The notes: generated from the letters alone by a model not told the origin. A stretch of 58,287 nt of DNA from Acetobacteraceae bacterium AT-5844 (GCA_000245075.1 JH599972.1:163260-221546); one strand, 5' to 3'. Numbered from the stretch's first letter, positions 1 to 9,245 are shown. Made by a program: numbers and translations.

Positions 1-1
1 G

Positions 2-703
2 CCGCCCTTCAACAACCCGGCCATCCGCCGCGCGCTGATGGGCGCCATCGACCAGCAGGCCTTCATGACCGCCGTCGCCGGTGACGACGCCGAGTTCCAG
101 CACACTCCCATCGGCTATTTCTGCCCCAACACGCCCATGGCCAGCGACGTCGGCCTCGATGTGTTCAAGGGGCCGCGCGACTTCGACAAGGTGAAGCGCG
201 ACCTCGCCGCCGCCGGCTACAATGGCGAGAAGGTGGTCGTGCTGATCCCCGCCGACTCCCTGGCACAGAAGCCGCTGGGCGATGTCGCCTTCGGCACGCT
301 GCAACAGGCGGGCATGAACGTCGAATATGTCGGCATCGACTTCGGCTCCGTGCTCACCCGCCGCAACCGCAAGACGCCGGTGGAAGAAGGCGGTTGGAGC
401 GTGTTCGTCGCCAACTGGCAGGGCATGGACTGGCTGAACCCGGCGGCTCACCTGACGCTGCGCGGCAATGCCAGCTATCCGGGCTGGTCGGAAAGCCCGC
501 GCACCGAGGAACTGCGCGACAAGTGGCTGCAGGCCGCGACGGTGCAGGAGCAGCAGGCCATCTGCGCCGAGATCCAGCGCATCTCCTTCGAGGAAGTCCC
601 CTACTACCCGCTCGGCCAGTACAAGCAGCCGACGGCGTATCGCAAGGCAATCACCGGCATCGGCCGCGGCACCGCGACTTTCTGGAACGTGCGCCCCGCC
701 TGA
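2..703 (+). CDS. ABC transporter substrate-binding protein, peptide/nickel type (3' part)
   Basis: The reading frame is open from base 2 with no start in the window, so this is the C-terminal part of a periplasmic substrate-binding protein of the SBP_bac_5 (dipeptide/oligopeptide/nickel) family. Family-type features are the FNNPAIRRAL segment at the left edge, the AIDQQAF segment after it, and a C-terminal half with W/Y-rich stretches (WQGMDWLNP, EEVPYYPLGQ) typical of the second lobe. The substrate cannot be told from this fragment. An amidohydrolase follows 30 bp downstream on the same strand, so the transported compound may be its substrate; that link is inferred from position only. Permease and ATPase genes, if present, lie outside the window. 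Confidence 0.85.
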   Translation, partial: PPFNNPAIRRALMGAIDQQAFMTAVAGDDAEFQHTPIGYFCPNTPMASDVGLDVFKGPRDFDKVKRDLAAAGYNGEKVVVLIPADSLAQKPLGDVAFGTLQQAGMNVEYVGIDFGSVLTRRNRKTPVEEGGWSVFVANWQGMDWLNPAAHLTLRGNASYPGWSESPRTEELRDKWLQAATVQEQQAICAEIQRISFEEVPYYPLGQYKQPTAYRKAITGIGRGTATFWNVRPA

Positions 704-733
704 TCCCGCTAAAAGACCACAAGGACAACGACC

Positions 734-2116
734 ATGACTGAGCCCGCGACCGCTGCCATCTTCGGCTCCTACGTCCTCACCGAGAGGGACGGGGAGCAGG
801 TGGTGCTGCGTGACCACTGGGTGGTGACCGAGGGGCGGCGCATTGCCGCCATCACCACGGAGCGGCCGCGGGCCGATATCGTGCTGGATGCGCCGGGCCG
901 CTTCGTGCTGCCCGGCCTGATGAACCTGCACAACCATTGCTTCAGCGAGGCCGTCGCCCGCACCCATTCGGAAGATGGCGGCGGCCGCAAGAACAATGAG
1001 AGCATCGTCTACACGGTGTTGCTGCCGCTGACGAAGCGCGGCATCGATATCCTGACGCCGCAGGAGCGCCTGGCCATCGCGCGCATGGGCATCCTGCAAT
1101 TGCTGAAGGGCGGCGCCACCACGGTGATGGAGCCCTTCCGCAACGGCATTCCGGAGATGTTCGACGCGGCGCTGGAGATGGGTATCCGGTTCTATGGCGC
1201 GCCCTACCTCTTCTCCACCGCCGACGCCAAGGCGGATGAGAGCGGCAAGGTCATCTATCGCGGCGATGACGGCACCGCCGACCTCGAGGCCTGGAACCGC
1301 ATCCACGCCGCCTGGGATGGCCGCGACAACGGCCGCATCCGCGTGACGATGAGCCCCCATGCCACCGACACCTGCGGTCCGGACCTGTTGCGCGCCGCGG
1401 CCGCGCGCGCGCGCGAGGTCGGCGCCTCCATCACCATCCATCTGGCCCAGAGCAAGGGGGAGGTGAAGACCATCGCCGAGCGCTATGATGGACGCACCCC
1501 TGCCGAGTATCTCGACTGGCTGGGCGTGTTGGGGCCGGATGTGCTGGCCGCCCACTGCATTGACTGCACGCCGGACGATCTGCGCCTGATGGCCAGCCGT
1601 GGCGCCACGGTGCTGAACTGCCCGCGCGTGTTTGCCCGCGCCGGCAAGACCGCCTCCTTCGCCTATTTCGCCCAACATGGCGTCCGCACCGTGGTAGGCA
1701 CGGATGGCTACAACATGGATCTGGTCGGCGAGGTCAACGCTGCCGCCATGATCTCCAAGGTCACTACCGGCGATGCGGAGGTGGCGACCTCGCCGCAACT
1801 GCTCGCCGCCGTCACGAAGGACGCCGCCGCCGCGATCGGGCGCGACGATCTGGGCGTCATCCGCCCCGGCGCCACGGCGGACCTGACCGTGATGGACATG
1901 ACCCACCCCCACATGCAGCCGCTGCACGACCCCCGCCGCGCCCTGGTGTGGCTGGGCAACCGCAGCAATTTGGATGCCGTGATGGTGGATGGGCGACTGC
2001 TGCTGCGCGGTGGCCGCTACCTGGCGGGCGACGAGGCGGGCATCACCGCCGCCGGCACCGCCGCCATCCAGAAGATCTGGGACCTGCCGGAAGCCCGGGC
2101 CGCCTTCCAGGCCTGA
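734..2116 (+). CDS. Amidohydrolase family protein (TrzA/AtzA/SAH-deaminase-like)
   Basis: This is a 460-aa metal-dependent hydrolase of the amidohydrolase superfamily, related to deaminases and chlorohydrolases such as TrzA, AtzA and S-adenosylhomocysteine deaminase. The metal-site residues are visible: an HNH pair (H66 and H68) after PGLMNL, H236 in IHLAQS, H274 in AAHCID and D324 in VGTDGYN. The last segment (GVIRPGATADLTVMD) is the usual C-terminal beta-sandwich of the family. The full length and intact ligands suggest an active enzyme that deaminates or dechlorinates a heterocycle, but the substrate is unknown. It follows the binding protein by 30 bp, probably in one operon, and a strong hairpin follows its stop codon. 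An AAGGA-type ribosome site precedes the ATG. Confidence 0.88.
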   Translation: MTEPATAAIFGSYVLTERDGEQVVLRDHWVVTEGRRIAAITTERPRADIVLDAPGRFVLPGLMNLHNHCFSEAVARTHSEDGGGRKNNESIVYTVLLPLTKRGIDILTPQERLAIARMGILQLLKGGATTVMEPFRNGIPEMFDAALEMGIRFYGAPYLFSTADAKADESGKVIYRGDDGTADLEAWNRIHAAWDGRDNGRIRVTMSPHATDTCGPDLLRAAAARAREVGASITIHLAQSKGEVKTIAERYDGRTPAEYLDWLGVLGPDVLAAHCIDCTPDDLRLMASRGATVLNCPRVFARAGKTASFAYFAQHGVRTVVGTDGYNMDLVGEVNAAAMISKVTTGDAEVATSPQLLAAVTKDAAAAIGRDDLGVIRPGATADLTVMDMTHPHMQPLHDPRRALVWLGNRSNLDAVMVDGRLLLRGGRYLAGDEAGITAAGTAAIQKIWDLPEARAAFQA

Positions 2117-2122
2117 GATAAC

Positions 2123-2151
2123 GAGGCCGGGGTGAGTTTCTCCCCGGCCTC
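2123..2151. terminator. Bidirectional hairpin terminator
   Basis: A perfect 10-bp GC-rich stem (GAGGCCGGGG paired with CCCCGGCCTC) with a 9-nt loop lies between the convergent amidohydrolase and chemoreceptor genes. There is no clear U-tract on either side, so it may act as a shared stem-loop terminator in both directions. This is inferred from structure and position. Confidence 0.6.
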
Positions 2152-2157
2152 ACTCCG

Positions 2158-3879
2158 TCAGGCCGCGCGGACCTGATTGACGAAGCCTTGCACCTCGCTG
2201 GTGAGTTGCTCGGACTGCCGCGACAGCTCGCCGGCTGCCGACAGAACCTGGCTCGCCGCCGCCCCGGCCTCATTGGCGTTGCGTCCCACCGCCTCGATAT
2301 TGCGGGACACCTCCTCAGTCGCCTCCGCCGTCCGCTGCACCGTCCGTGCAATCTCGCTCGTCGCCGTGCTCTGCTCCTCCACTGCCGCGGCAATGGTGGT
2401 GGTGATGGCGCTCATGTCGTCGATGGCGCTGGCGATGCCCTGGATGGCCTCCACCGCGTCCTGAGTCGCCGCCTGAATCTGGCCGATCTGGGCGCTGATC
2501 TCTTCCGTCGCCCGGCTGGTCTGCTGGGCCAGCGACTTCACTTCGGAGGCCACAACCGCGAAGCCCTTGCCCGCCTCCCCTGCCCGCGCCGCCTCGATGG
2601 TGGCGTTCAGCGCCAGCAGGTTCGTCTGCCCCGCGATGGAGGTGATAAGCCCGATAACCTCTCCGATCTTGCCGGCGCCTTCCGCCAGCGCGCGCACGGT
2701 CACATCCGTCTGCCGCGCGCGCTCCACCGCGGTGCTCGCGACACCGGAGGCCTGCGCTACCTGCCGGTTGATTTCAGCGATCGAGGCGCTCAGCTCCTCC
2801 GCCGCCGTGGCCACGGTCTGCACGCCACCCCCGGCCTGCGCGGCGGCGCTTGTTACCGCTCCGGCCTGGGTCGTCGTCTGCCGGGCGGTGGTAGCCATGG
2901 TGCTTGCGGTCGCCTCCAGCTCCGTCGCGGCGGAGGACAGGATGGAGACCATCTGGCCCACCTTGCTTTCGAAACCACGTACCAGCGTGTCCACCTGGGC
3001 CGCGCGGCGCTCCCGGCCGGCACGGCCTGCTTCCTGTTCGGCAGCCAGACGGTCGGCGGTGATCATGTTGTCCTTGAACACCTGCACGGCTCCCGCCATG
3101 CCGCCGATTTCATCCTTCCGTTCGGTACCGGGGATCGCCACGGCCATATCCCGCTCGGCCAGGCGCAGCATCGCCGCCGTCATGGCCCGGATCGGCGTGG
3201 CGACACCCCCGACCAGAGCGAAGCCGCTGACGAGGCAGAGCAGCACGGCCACGGCCATGGCGATCATGATCCAGCTCCGGGCCTGAGCCTCCAGCCACGC
3301 TCCATGATCGGCCGCCGCGGTTCCACCCCGCAGATTGAAATCGGCGAGCTGCCCCACGGCACCGCGGAAAGCGACAGCGCTGGTGCTGATAGCGCCGTTC
3401 AGCAAGACGAGGAGCGCCTCATTGTCCTGCCGCGCCACGATTGCCGTAAAATCCCGGTCTACCTGCTCGATCTGGCGCCAGGCGGCCATCATGGCATCCG
3501 CCAGCCGCACTTCCTCGCTCCCGCTGATCAGCGGCCGGTAACTGGCAAGGGCCCGGTTGGCATCGGCCAAGGCAGCGCGCCCGGCCCGCAGGTAATACTC
3601 CCGCCGCTCCGCGTTCGGTGCGACGATGACGGAGCTATAGGTTGCGCGCAGCCGTTCGGAACTGGCTGCCACTGCCCCCAGATAGCGTGTGGCAGGAAGC
3701 CAGTTGCTGCGCACATCGGCACTGGCCTTCCCTGTCTCGCCAAGCCTGTCGAGAGCGAAGACGCCCAAGCCCAGGGTGCAGCAGAGGAGCAGCGCAAGGG
3801 CCGCCAGCACCTTGGCCCGGATGCTGAGGTCATTGAAAAAGCGCGGCACGGAACTCTCCGAATGGGGGAACGGCCCCAT
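2158..3879 (-). CDS. Methyl-accepting chemotaxis protein
   Basis: This 573-aa transmembrane chemoreceptor signals to CheA. An N-terminal membrane segment (about residues 18-42, [15 protein letters not shown]) is followed by a periplasmic four-helix-bundle-type sensor with several alanine/arginine helices, a second membrane segment (about 198-225), a HAMP linker ([19 protein letters not shown]) and a long signalling coiled coil. The hairpin tip carries the highly conserved sequence around [19 protein letters not shown]. There is no C-terminal NWETF-type CheR tether. It is divergent from putA across a 218-bp gap holding a PutA-type operator, so it may be co-regulated with proline catabolism and could sense proline or a related compound; that is inference. 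No cheA or cheW lies in the window. The exact start among the first codons is uncertain. Confidence 0.93.
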   Translation of the reverse strand: MGPFPHSESSVPRFFNDLSIRAKVLAALALLLCCTLGLGVFALDRLGETGKASADVRSNWLPATRYLGAVAASSERLRATYSSVIVAPNAERREYYLRAGRAALADANRALASYRPLISGSEEVRLADAMMAAWRQIEQVDRDFTAIVARQDNEALLVLLNGAISTSAVAFRGAVGQLADFNLRGGTAAADHGAWLEAQARSWIMIAMAVAVLLCLVSGFALVGGVATPIRAMTAAMLRLAERDMAVAIPGTERKDEIGGMAGAVQVFKDNMITADRLAAEQEAGRAGRERRAAQVDTLVRGFESKVGQMVSILSSAATELEATASTMATTARQTTTQAGAVTSAAAQAGGGVQTVATAAEELSASIAEINRQVAQASGVASTAVERARQTDVTVRALAEGAGKIGEVIGLITSIAGQTNLLALNATIEAARAGEAGKGFAVVASEVKSLAQQTSRATEEISAQIGQIQAATQDAVEAIQGIASAIDDMSAITTTIAAAVEEQSTATSEIARTVQRTAEATEEVSRNIEAVGRNANEAGAAASQVLSAAGELSRQSEQLTSEVQGFVNQVRAA

Positions 3880-4012
3880 TTACGCGTAGCGGCGCTACCA
3901 TCCGGTTAGCGCCCGTGCCTCCGCATCATCTGGATGCCCAGTTATGCACAGATTCCGGGGACAGAGCTGTGAGCAGCCCTGTGGACGATCTGTATCCGTT
4001 CCAAACCACGAA

Positions 4013-4048
4013 AAAGGTGCAACCCTCTACGGAAACGGTTGCACCTTT
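4013..4048. promoter_or_regulatory. Putative PutA operator (GTTGCA inverted repeat)
   Basis: A perfect 12-bp inverted repeat, AAAGGTGCAACC and GGTTGCACCTTT, is separated by 12 bp in the gap between the chemoreceptor and putA genes. GTTGCA is the known binding motif of the PutA ribbon-helix-helix domain in enteric bacteria. PutA here has that domain, so this is likely its autoregulatory operator and may also control the divergent mcp. The binding itself is inferred. Confidence 0.75.
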
Positions 4049-4097
4049 GCCCATTTGAGTTAACCCTCCTGTCGGCACGCAAAGGAAGCTCCGGCAG

Positions 4098-7000
4098 ATG
4101 GCCAGCACTACCATCGGTTTAAAAGTGGATGACGCGCTGCGGGCGCGGCTGAAGGCAGCGGCGGAAGCACAAGGCCGAACCCCCCATTGGGTGGTTAAGC
4201 AGGCGTTGTTGATGGCGCTGGACCGAGTGGAGCGCGGCGCTTCCCTGGGAGACGATCAGGATGGTGAGGGAGTTGCACCACCCGAGGAAGAAGGTGCAAC
4301 CGACACCCTGGCTCAGCCCTTCCTGGAGTTTGCTCAAGGCGTACTGCCCCAGACCGTGCTGCGCGCCCGCATCACCGGCGCCTATCGGAGACCCGAGGAG
4401 GAATGTCTCCCCCTGCTGATCAGCAATGCCACCCTCGCACCCGCCCAGGCCGAACAGGCGGCGGCCCTCGCCCGCAAGCTGGTGGAGGCCTTGCGCGCCA
4501 AGCCCCGGCGGGGCGGTGTCGAGGGGCTGGTGCAGGAATTCTCCCTTTCCAGCCAGGAGGGCGTCGCCCTCATGTGCCTGGCTGAGGCGCTGCTCCGCAT
4601 CCCCGACCGTGCCACGCGGGACGCGCTGATCCGGGACAAGATCAGCACCGGAGACTGGCGCTCTCATATCGGCCATTCCCCTTCCCTCTTCGTCAACGCC
4701 GCCACCTGGGGGCTGGTGGTCACAGGCAAGCTGACCGCCACCAGCAGCGAGGCGGGGCTCTCCAGGGCGCTGACAAAGCTGATCGGCCGCGGCGGCGAGC
4801 CGGTGATCCGCAAAGGTGTCGATATCGCCATGCGGATGATGGGCGAGCAGTTCGTCACCGGCCAGACCATTGCCGAGGCCCTGGCCAATAGCCGCCGCAT
4901 GGAGGCCAAGGGCTTCCGCTATTCCTATGACATGCTCGGCGAAGCCGCGACCACCGCCGCCGACGCCGCCCGCTATTACGCCGATTACGAACAGGCTATC
5001 CACGCCATCGGCAAGGCCTCCGGAAAGCGTGGCATTTATGAAGGCCCTGGCATTTCCATCAAGCTTTCCGCCCTGCATCCGCGCTACGCCCGCGCCCAGC
5101 ATGAGCGGGTGATGACCGAGTTGCTGCCGCGCCTGACGGCGCTGGCGGTGCTGGCTCGGCAATACGACATCGGCCTCAACATCGACGCCGAGGAAGCCGA
5201 CCGGCTGGAACTCTCGCTCGATCTGCTGGAAGCCCTCTGCTTCGATGCTCGCCTGGCGGGCTGGAACGGCGTCGGCTTCGTGGTGCAGGCCTACCAGAAG
5301 CGCGCGCCCCATGTGCTGGACTACATCATCGACCTCGCCCGTCGCAGCGGCCGCCGCATCATGGTCCGCCTCGTCAAGGGCGCTTACTGGGACAGCGAGA
5401 TCAAGCGCGCGCAGGTGGACGGGCTGGAGGGTTTTCCCGTTTTCACCCGCAAGGTGCACACGGATGTTTCCTATATCGCCTGCGCCCGCAAGCTGCTTGC
5501 GGCACCGGATGCCATCTTCCCGCAATTCGCTACGCATAATGCCCGGACCCTGGCGACGATCCATGCCATGGCCGGCGAGAATTTCTATGTCGGCCAGTAT
5601 GAATTCCAGTGCCTGCACGGCATGGGCGAGCCGCTCTACGAGGAAGTTGTCGGCCGTGACAAGCTGAACCGACCATGCCGCGTCTACGCGCCCGTCGGTA
5701 CGCATGAAACGCTGCTCGCCTATCTCGTCCGCCGCCTGCTGGAAAACGGGGCGAATTCCTCTTTCGTCAATCGCATCGGCGATCCTTCCATTCCCGTCGA
5801 CGCGCTGATCCGCGATCCGGTGGAAGAGGCGCGCGCCATCTCCCCGCTCGGTTCGCCGCATCCCCGCATCGCCCTTCCGCGTGACCTGCTCGGGGGCGAC
5901 CGCCGCAATTCGGCCGGGCTCGACCTGACCAATGAACAGCGCCTCGCCTCCCTCTCCGCCGCGCTGCTCTCTGGCGCCGATGCCTCCTGGCGGGCCGTGC
6001 CGATGCTGGGCGATGGCGAACATGACGGTGAAGCCAAGGATGTTCGCAATCCATCCGACCATCGCGACATTGTGGGCCGGGTGACGGAAGCGACCACCGC
6101 TCTCGTCGATGCCGCCATGGCGCAGGCTGTGGAGGCCGCGCCCATCTGGCAATCCACCCCGCCGGTGGACCGTGCCGCATGCCTCGCCCGCGCGGCCGAC
6201 CTGATGGAAACCCGCATGCCATCCCTGCTCGGCGTCATCGTGCGGGAAGCGGGCAAATCCCTGCCCAACGCCATCGCAGAAGTGCGCGAGGCTGTCGATT
6301 TCCTTCGCTACTACGGTAGCGAGGTGCGACGGCATTTCGGCAATGATACGCACAGGCCTCTCGGCCCGGTTGTCTGCATCAGCCCCTGGAACTTTCCGCT
6401 GGCCATCTTCACCGGCCAGGTCGCCGCGGCACTGGCGGCGGGCAACACGGTGCTGGCCAAGCCGGCGGAGGAGGTGCCGCTCATTGCCGCCATGGCCGTG
6501 CGGCTGCTCCATGAGGCAGGAATCCCCCGCTCTGTGCTGCAACTCCTCCCTGGCGATGGCGAGATCGGCGCCGCGCTCGTGGCCGATGCGCGCACGCGCG
6601 GCGTGATGTTCACCGGCTCGACAGACGTCGCCCGGTTGATTCAGCGGCAGCTCGCCCAGCGCCTCAGTCCCGCTGGCCATACCATTCCGCTGATCGCGGA
6701 AACGGGTGGGCAGAACGCCATGATTGTCGACAGCTCCGCTCTGCCGGAACAGGTGGTAGGCGATGTCCTGACGTCCGCCTTCGATAGTGCCGGCCAGCGC
6801 TGTTCCGCCCTCCGCGTGTTGTGCCTGCAGGAGGATATCGCCGATCGCGTTCTCACCATGCTGAAGGGCGCCATGGCGGAGCTCTCCGTCGGCAATCCTG
6901 ATCGCCTGTCGGTCGATGTCGGGCCCGTCATCACGGAGCAGGCCCGCCGCGGCATCGCGCGACACATCGACACCATGCGCCAGCGGGGCCATGCGGTACA

Positions 7001-7973
7001 CGCGCTGGACCTGCCGGAGAATTGCCGCCACGGCACCTTCATTGCTCCGACCTTGATCGAGATCGACGCGCTGTCAGACCTGGAGCAGGAGGTGTTTGGG
7101 CCTGTGCTCCATGTCCTGCGTTTCCGCCGTGACGAGATGGATGCGCTGACCGATGCCGTGAATGCCACCGGCTATGGCCTGACCTTCGGCGTGCATTCCC
7201 GCATCGACGAGACCATCGCGCGGCTGACGAGCCGAGCCGAGGCCGGCAACATCTATGTCAACCGCAACCTGATCGGCGCCGTGGTGGGAGTGCAGCCTTT
7301 CGGAGGCCACGGCCTTTCCGGCACGGGCCCGAAAGCGGGCGGACCGCTCTATCTGCGCCGACTTCTGGCCATGTCTCCCCCTGCGACTGCCCTGCCGGCG
7401 CCGAAGGCAGCCCCCGCCCCCTTGGATGCCTGGCGCCAGTGGCTGCTGGACCAGGGCGAGAGCATCGCTGCCGCTCGCTGCGAGGCCTATGCTGAACGAT
7501 CCCGTCTCGGGTTGAGGCAGGAACTGGCCGGCCCTGTCGGTGAGACGAACGTCTACCTGCTCGAACCCAAAGGGGCCGTGCTGTGCCTGCCATCGACGCA
7601 GTCAGGCCTCTTCATGCAAGTCGCAGCCGTGCTGGCCACTGGTAACCACGCCCGCGTCCTGGCGGATGGCACCTTGCGGCAGTCCTTTCCCCACCTACCC
7701 GTGGAGCTTCAGCGCCACATCACCTGGCTGGAGCAGGAGGATTTCACCAACGTCACCGCTGTCCTCTTTGAGGGGGATAGCGATGCCCTCCACAGCCTCG
7801 CGCTCCGGGTGGCTGCGCAGGACGGTGCTGTCCTGCCTCTCTTCGGCGCCAGCACCGCGCAGCTCCTGGCAGGCAGCGAGGACTACCCTCTGGAATTCCT
7901 GCTTTGCGAGCGATCCATCAGTACCAACACCGCGGCGGCTGGCGGCAATGCCAGCCTGATGTCCATCGGCTAG
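4098..7973 (+). CDS. putA: Trifunctional PutA: repressor, proline dehydrogenase and glutamate-semialdehyde dehydrogenase
   Basis: This 1291-aa bifunctional enzyme oxidises proline to glutamate and also carries a DNA-binding domain. Residues 1-45 form a ribbon-helix-helix domain (TTIGLKVDDALRARLK, RTPHWVVKQAL), which makes it the trifunctional type that represses its own operon. The FAD-dependent proline dehydrogenase barrel spans roughly residues 200-530 (PGISIKLSALHPRY, VRLVKGAYWDSEIK, EFQCLHGMGE). The aldehyde dehydrogenase domain has the SPWNFPLAIF cofactor loop, E868 in ETGGQN and catalytic C902 in GQRCSALR. A C-terminal extension of about 200 residues follows, as in long PutA proteins. 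Operator-like repeats lie 50 bp upstream and at codons 59-68. The product would act at the inner membrane when reduced and as a repressor when oxidised, as known for E. coli PutA. Confidence 0.96.
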   Translation: MASTTIGLKVDDALRARLKAAAEAQGRTPHWVVKQALLMALDRVERGASLGDDQDGEGVAPPEEEGATDTLAQPFLEFAQGVLPQTVLRARITGAYRRPEEECLPLLISNATLAPAQAEQAAALARKLVEALRAKPRRGGVEGLVQEFSLSSQEGVALMCLAEALLRIPDRATRDALIRDKISTGDWRSHIGHSPSLFVNAATWGLVVTGKLTATSSEAGLSRALTKLIGRGGEPVIRKGVDIAMRMMGEQFVTGQTIAEALANSRRMEAKGFRYSYDMLGEAATTAADAARYYADYEQAIHAIGKASGKRGIYEGPGISIKLSALHPRYARAQHERVMTELLPRLTALAVLARQYDIGLNIDAEEADRLELSLDLLEALCFDARLAGWNGVGFVVQAYQKRAPHVLDYIIDLARRSGRRIMVRLVKGAYWDSEIKRAQVDGLEGFPVFTRKVHTDVSYIACARKLLAAPDAIFPQFATHNARTLATIHAMAGENFYVGQYEFQCLHGMGEPLYEEVVGRDKLNRPCRVYAPVGTHETLLAYLVRRLLENGANSSFVNRIGDPSIPVDALIRDPVEEARAISPLGSPHPRIALPRDLLGGDRRNSAGLDLTNEQRLASLSAALLSGADASWRAVPMLGDGEHDGEAKDVRNPSDHRDIVGRVTEATTALVDAAMAQAVEAAPIWQSTPPVDRAACLARAADLMETRMPSLLGVIVREAGKSLPNAIAEVREAVDFLRYYGSEVRRHFGNDTHRPLGPVVCISPWNFPLAIFTGQVAAALAAGNTVLAKPAEEVPLIAAMAVRLLHEAGIPRSVLQLLPGDGEIGAALVADARTRGVMFTGSTDVARLIQRQLAQRLSPAGHTIPLIAETGGQNAMIVDSSALPEQVVGDVLTSAFDSAGQRCSALRVLCLQEDIADRVLTMLKGAMAELSVGNPDRLSVDVGPVITEQARRGIARHIDTMRQRGHAVHALDLPENCRHGTFIAPTLIEIDALSDLEQEVFGPVLHVLRFRRDEMDALTDAVNATGYGLTFGVHSRIDETIARLTSRAEAGNIYVNRNLIGAVVGVQPFGGHGLSGTGPKAGGPLYLRRLLAMSPPATALPAPKAAPAPLDAWRQWLLDQGESIAAARCEAYAERSRLGLRQELAGPVGETNVYLLEPKGAVLCLPSTQSGLFMQVAAVLATGNHARVLADGTLRQSFPHLPVELQRHITWLEQEDFTNVTAVLFEGDSDALHSLALRVAAQDGAVLPLFGASTAQLLAGSEDYPLEFLLCERSISTNTAAAGGNASLMSIG
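4272..4300. promoter_or_regulatory. Intragenic PutA-type operator pair
   Basis: GTTGCACC (4272-4279) and GGTGCAAC (4293-4300) form an inverted repeat with a 13-bp spacer inside putA, in the linker just after the ribbon-helix-helix domain. The half-sites match those upstream of the gene but point the opposite way. It may be a downstream operator for looping or roadblock repression. Binding is inferred. Confidence 0.5.
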
Positions 7974-8144
7974 CGGCAAGGTCAGGGCTTGGCGGGCAGG
8001 ACTTGCCTGCCAGCCTGCTTCGGCCTTGTCTCGGCGGAGGGCGTCGAGCATGTCCTGCAGGCGTATGAGGGCAGTCTCCGCGGCGTCCGCGCGCCGGCTC
8101 TCCCGCTCAGCCATCAACTCCGCACGGGCGACACGGTCCGCCAT
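7695..8144 (-). CDS. Possible small coiled-coil protein (doubtful)
   Basis: This frame reads as a charged helical protein from MADRVARAELMAERESRR through LQDMLDALRRDKAEA, a composition typical of real coiled coils and not of antisense noise. It would lie downstream of the DUF4170 gene on the same strand. Against it, the frame has no stop until it runs 279 nt into the antisense of putA, the plausible coding part seems to extend upstream of this ATG without any start codon, and no ribosome site is evident. It may be a decayed gene or a chance frame. No family was recognised. Confidence 0.22.
   Translation of the reverse strand: MADRVARAELMAERESRRADAAETALIRLQDMLDALRRDKAEAGWQASPARQALTLPLADGHQAGIAASRRGVGTDGSLAKQEFQRVVLAACQELRGAGAEERQDSTVLRSHPEREAVEGIAIPLKEDSGDVGEILLLQPGDVALKLHG
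7991..8015 (+). terminator. Possible putA terminator hairpin
   Basis: GGCGGGCAGG and CCTGCCAGCC form a 10-bp stem with one mismatch and a 5-nt loop, 18 bp after the putA stop. It is not followed by a T-tract, so it is a weak call. The rest of 7974-8272 holds only the doubtful minus-strand frame. Confidence 0.35.
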
Positions 8145-8272
8145 GTCGCCCAGCGTGTGCTCCAGCGCTTCAAACCTGTGGTTGTCGGCGTCGCGACGAA
8201 GCGACCACGCCTGAACCCGCCTCCATGCCCTGGAGAGGATGGCCAGGACGGACCGGCCATCCCATTGCCATG

Positions 8273-8503
8273 TCAGACGGCGGCTTTGCGCGTGTCCGGC
8301 GTGGCGCGCATGACGAAGAGGCGATGGGAAGCGATGTCCACCATGCGACGCATCCGCTCCAGCCACACCTTTTCCGCTTCCTCGATGGAATGGAACGGGC
8401 CATGCAGCTCTTCTGTCCCTGCCTCCAGTTCCTGGAAGCTGGTGTCGCGGAAGATGCCTCCCCAGACCACCCAGATCTCGCGGTTGATGTTGGAGTCGCT
8501 CAT
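8273..8503 (-). CDS. DUF4170 family small protein
   Basis: This 76-aa protein has the hallmarks of the alphaproteobacterial DUF4170 family: an N-terminal WVVWGGIFRDTSFQEL segment followed by EELHGPF and a short helical tail. No function is established for the family; members are small, soluble and usually encoded alone. The start at 8503 was chosen because AAGAGG lies 6 nt upstream; an ATG two codons earlier at 8509 has no spacing from that site. A doubtful coiled-coil frame follows on the same strand. Confidence 0.75.
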   Translation of the reverse strand: MSDSNINREIWVVWGGIFRDTSFQELEAGTEELHGPFHSIEEAEKVWLERMRRMVDIASHRLFVMRATPDTRKAAV

Positions 8504-8566
8504 TGTCATCCTCTTCCTGCAGGGGGGCCATCGAGTACATGGCGCGAACCGACCGCCAGGGCCTTT

Positions 8567-8854
8567 TCAGCGCTGGCAAACTATGCGGATTGAGACCCGC
8601 CGGGCAGGGGGGGCAGAGAGGAAATTCCCCTCATTCTGCGGGACCAGGCCCTGCACCCAGGGCATGGCGAAGCCGGAGCGCCGCCAAATTGTCATCAACC
8701 AGACCATGGACGAGACGCAGAGAACGACCGCGAGCCATGGCCGCCACGGCTCATAGTCGACGGGCAGCGGGGTGGGAAGCAGGCAGACCAGTCCCCCGAG
8801 CAACAGGGCAAGCGGTCCGGCGAGGCGGGACGTCATCATTCGGGATTCTTCCAT
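8567..8854 (-). CDS. Hypothetical small membrane protein
   Basis: This 95-aa protein has two predicted membrane segments near its N-terminus: a LAGPLALLLGGLVCLLP stretch and a WLAVVLCVSSMVWLM stretch separated by a short loop with VDYEPWRPW. The C-terminal third is basic and probably cytoplasmic. No family was recognised. The frame is open further upstream, but the ATG at 8854 is preferred because the upstream part looks non-coding (CPPP-rich) and lies at the edge of the replication origin. It is the last gene before the origin and is transcribed away from it. Confidence 0.5.
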   Translation of the reverse strand: MEESRMMTSRLAGPLALLLGGLVCLLPTPLPVDYEPWRPWLAVVLCVSSMVWLMTIWRRSGFAMPWVQGLVPQNEGNFLSAPPARRVSIRIVCQR

Positions 8855-9026
8855 TTGCGGCATGGGCCGTTTCGGCCGCTGGCACATCATAGGAGGGGGG
8901 TATTTCCAAAGTGCTAATTCGACGGACCTCCGCTGGAACTCCCGGACGCCCTGCGGGGGCCGATATCCTGTAAGCAGCTGCTTTATCGCCCTTTGGCGCA
9001 CCATATCGACCGGCCTGATCGAAAGC

Positions 9027-9046
9027 TGTCGGCGTAACGACGAGTC
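9027..9046 (+). repeat. Isolated iteron copy
   Basis: TGTCGGCGTAACGACGAGTC differs from the consensus TGTCGGCGTCACGACGAGTC at one position. It lies 300 bp left of the main array and ends in a GAGTC (GANTC) site, immediately followed by a GAATC. Confidence 0.8.
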
Positions 9047-9102
9047 GAATCGTCCAAATTCGATCCGCGAAATAATCTCTTCCGCTCTGACGCCTGCTTA
9101 TC

Positions 9103-9120
9103 AACTTTCGGTTGAAAGTT
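9103..9120. repeat. Short hairpin in the origin region
   Basis: AACTTTC, loop GGTT, GAAAGTT: a perfect 7-bp inverted repeat in a relatively AT-rich part of the origin. Its role is unknown. Confidence 0.5.
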
Positions 9121-9245
9121 TGCCTTCTAGGCCGCTGGTCATACTCGTCTTTTTGCCGACACCGTGTTCCGTTGCTCTTCCTGGGCGGTTGGCTCGTCCA
9201 CTTCCCTGTTTTTGGCGGCAGCGCCGCACCTTCTTTGAATCCTTG

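Noticed and set aside
2188-3909. A 573-codon plus-strand frame
   Set aside because: It mirrors the chemoreceptor gene on the opposite strand and has no recognisable domain.
3942-3950. TTATGCACA, a relaxed DnaA-box match near putA
   Set aside because: A single relaxed match without iterons or AT-rich tract is not evidence of an origin.
4119-7031. A 970-codon open frame on the minus strand
   Set aside because: It is the antisense of putA, which is fully supported by domains. Long antisense frames are common in GC-rich DNA; the translation is low-complexity and has no domain.
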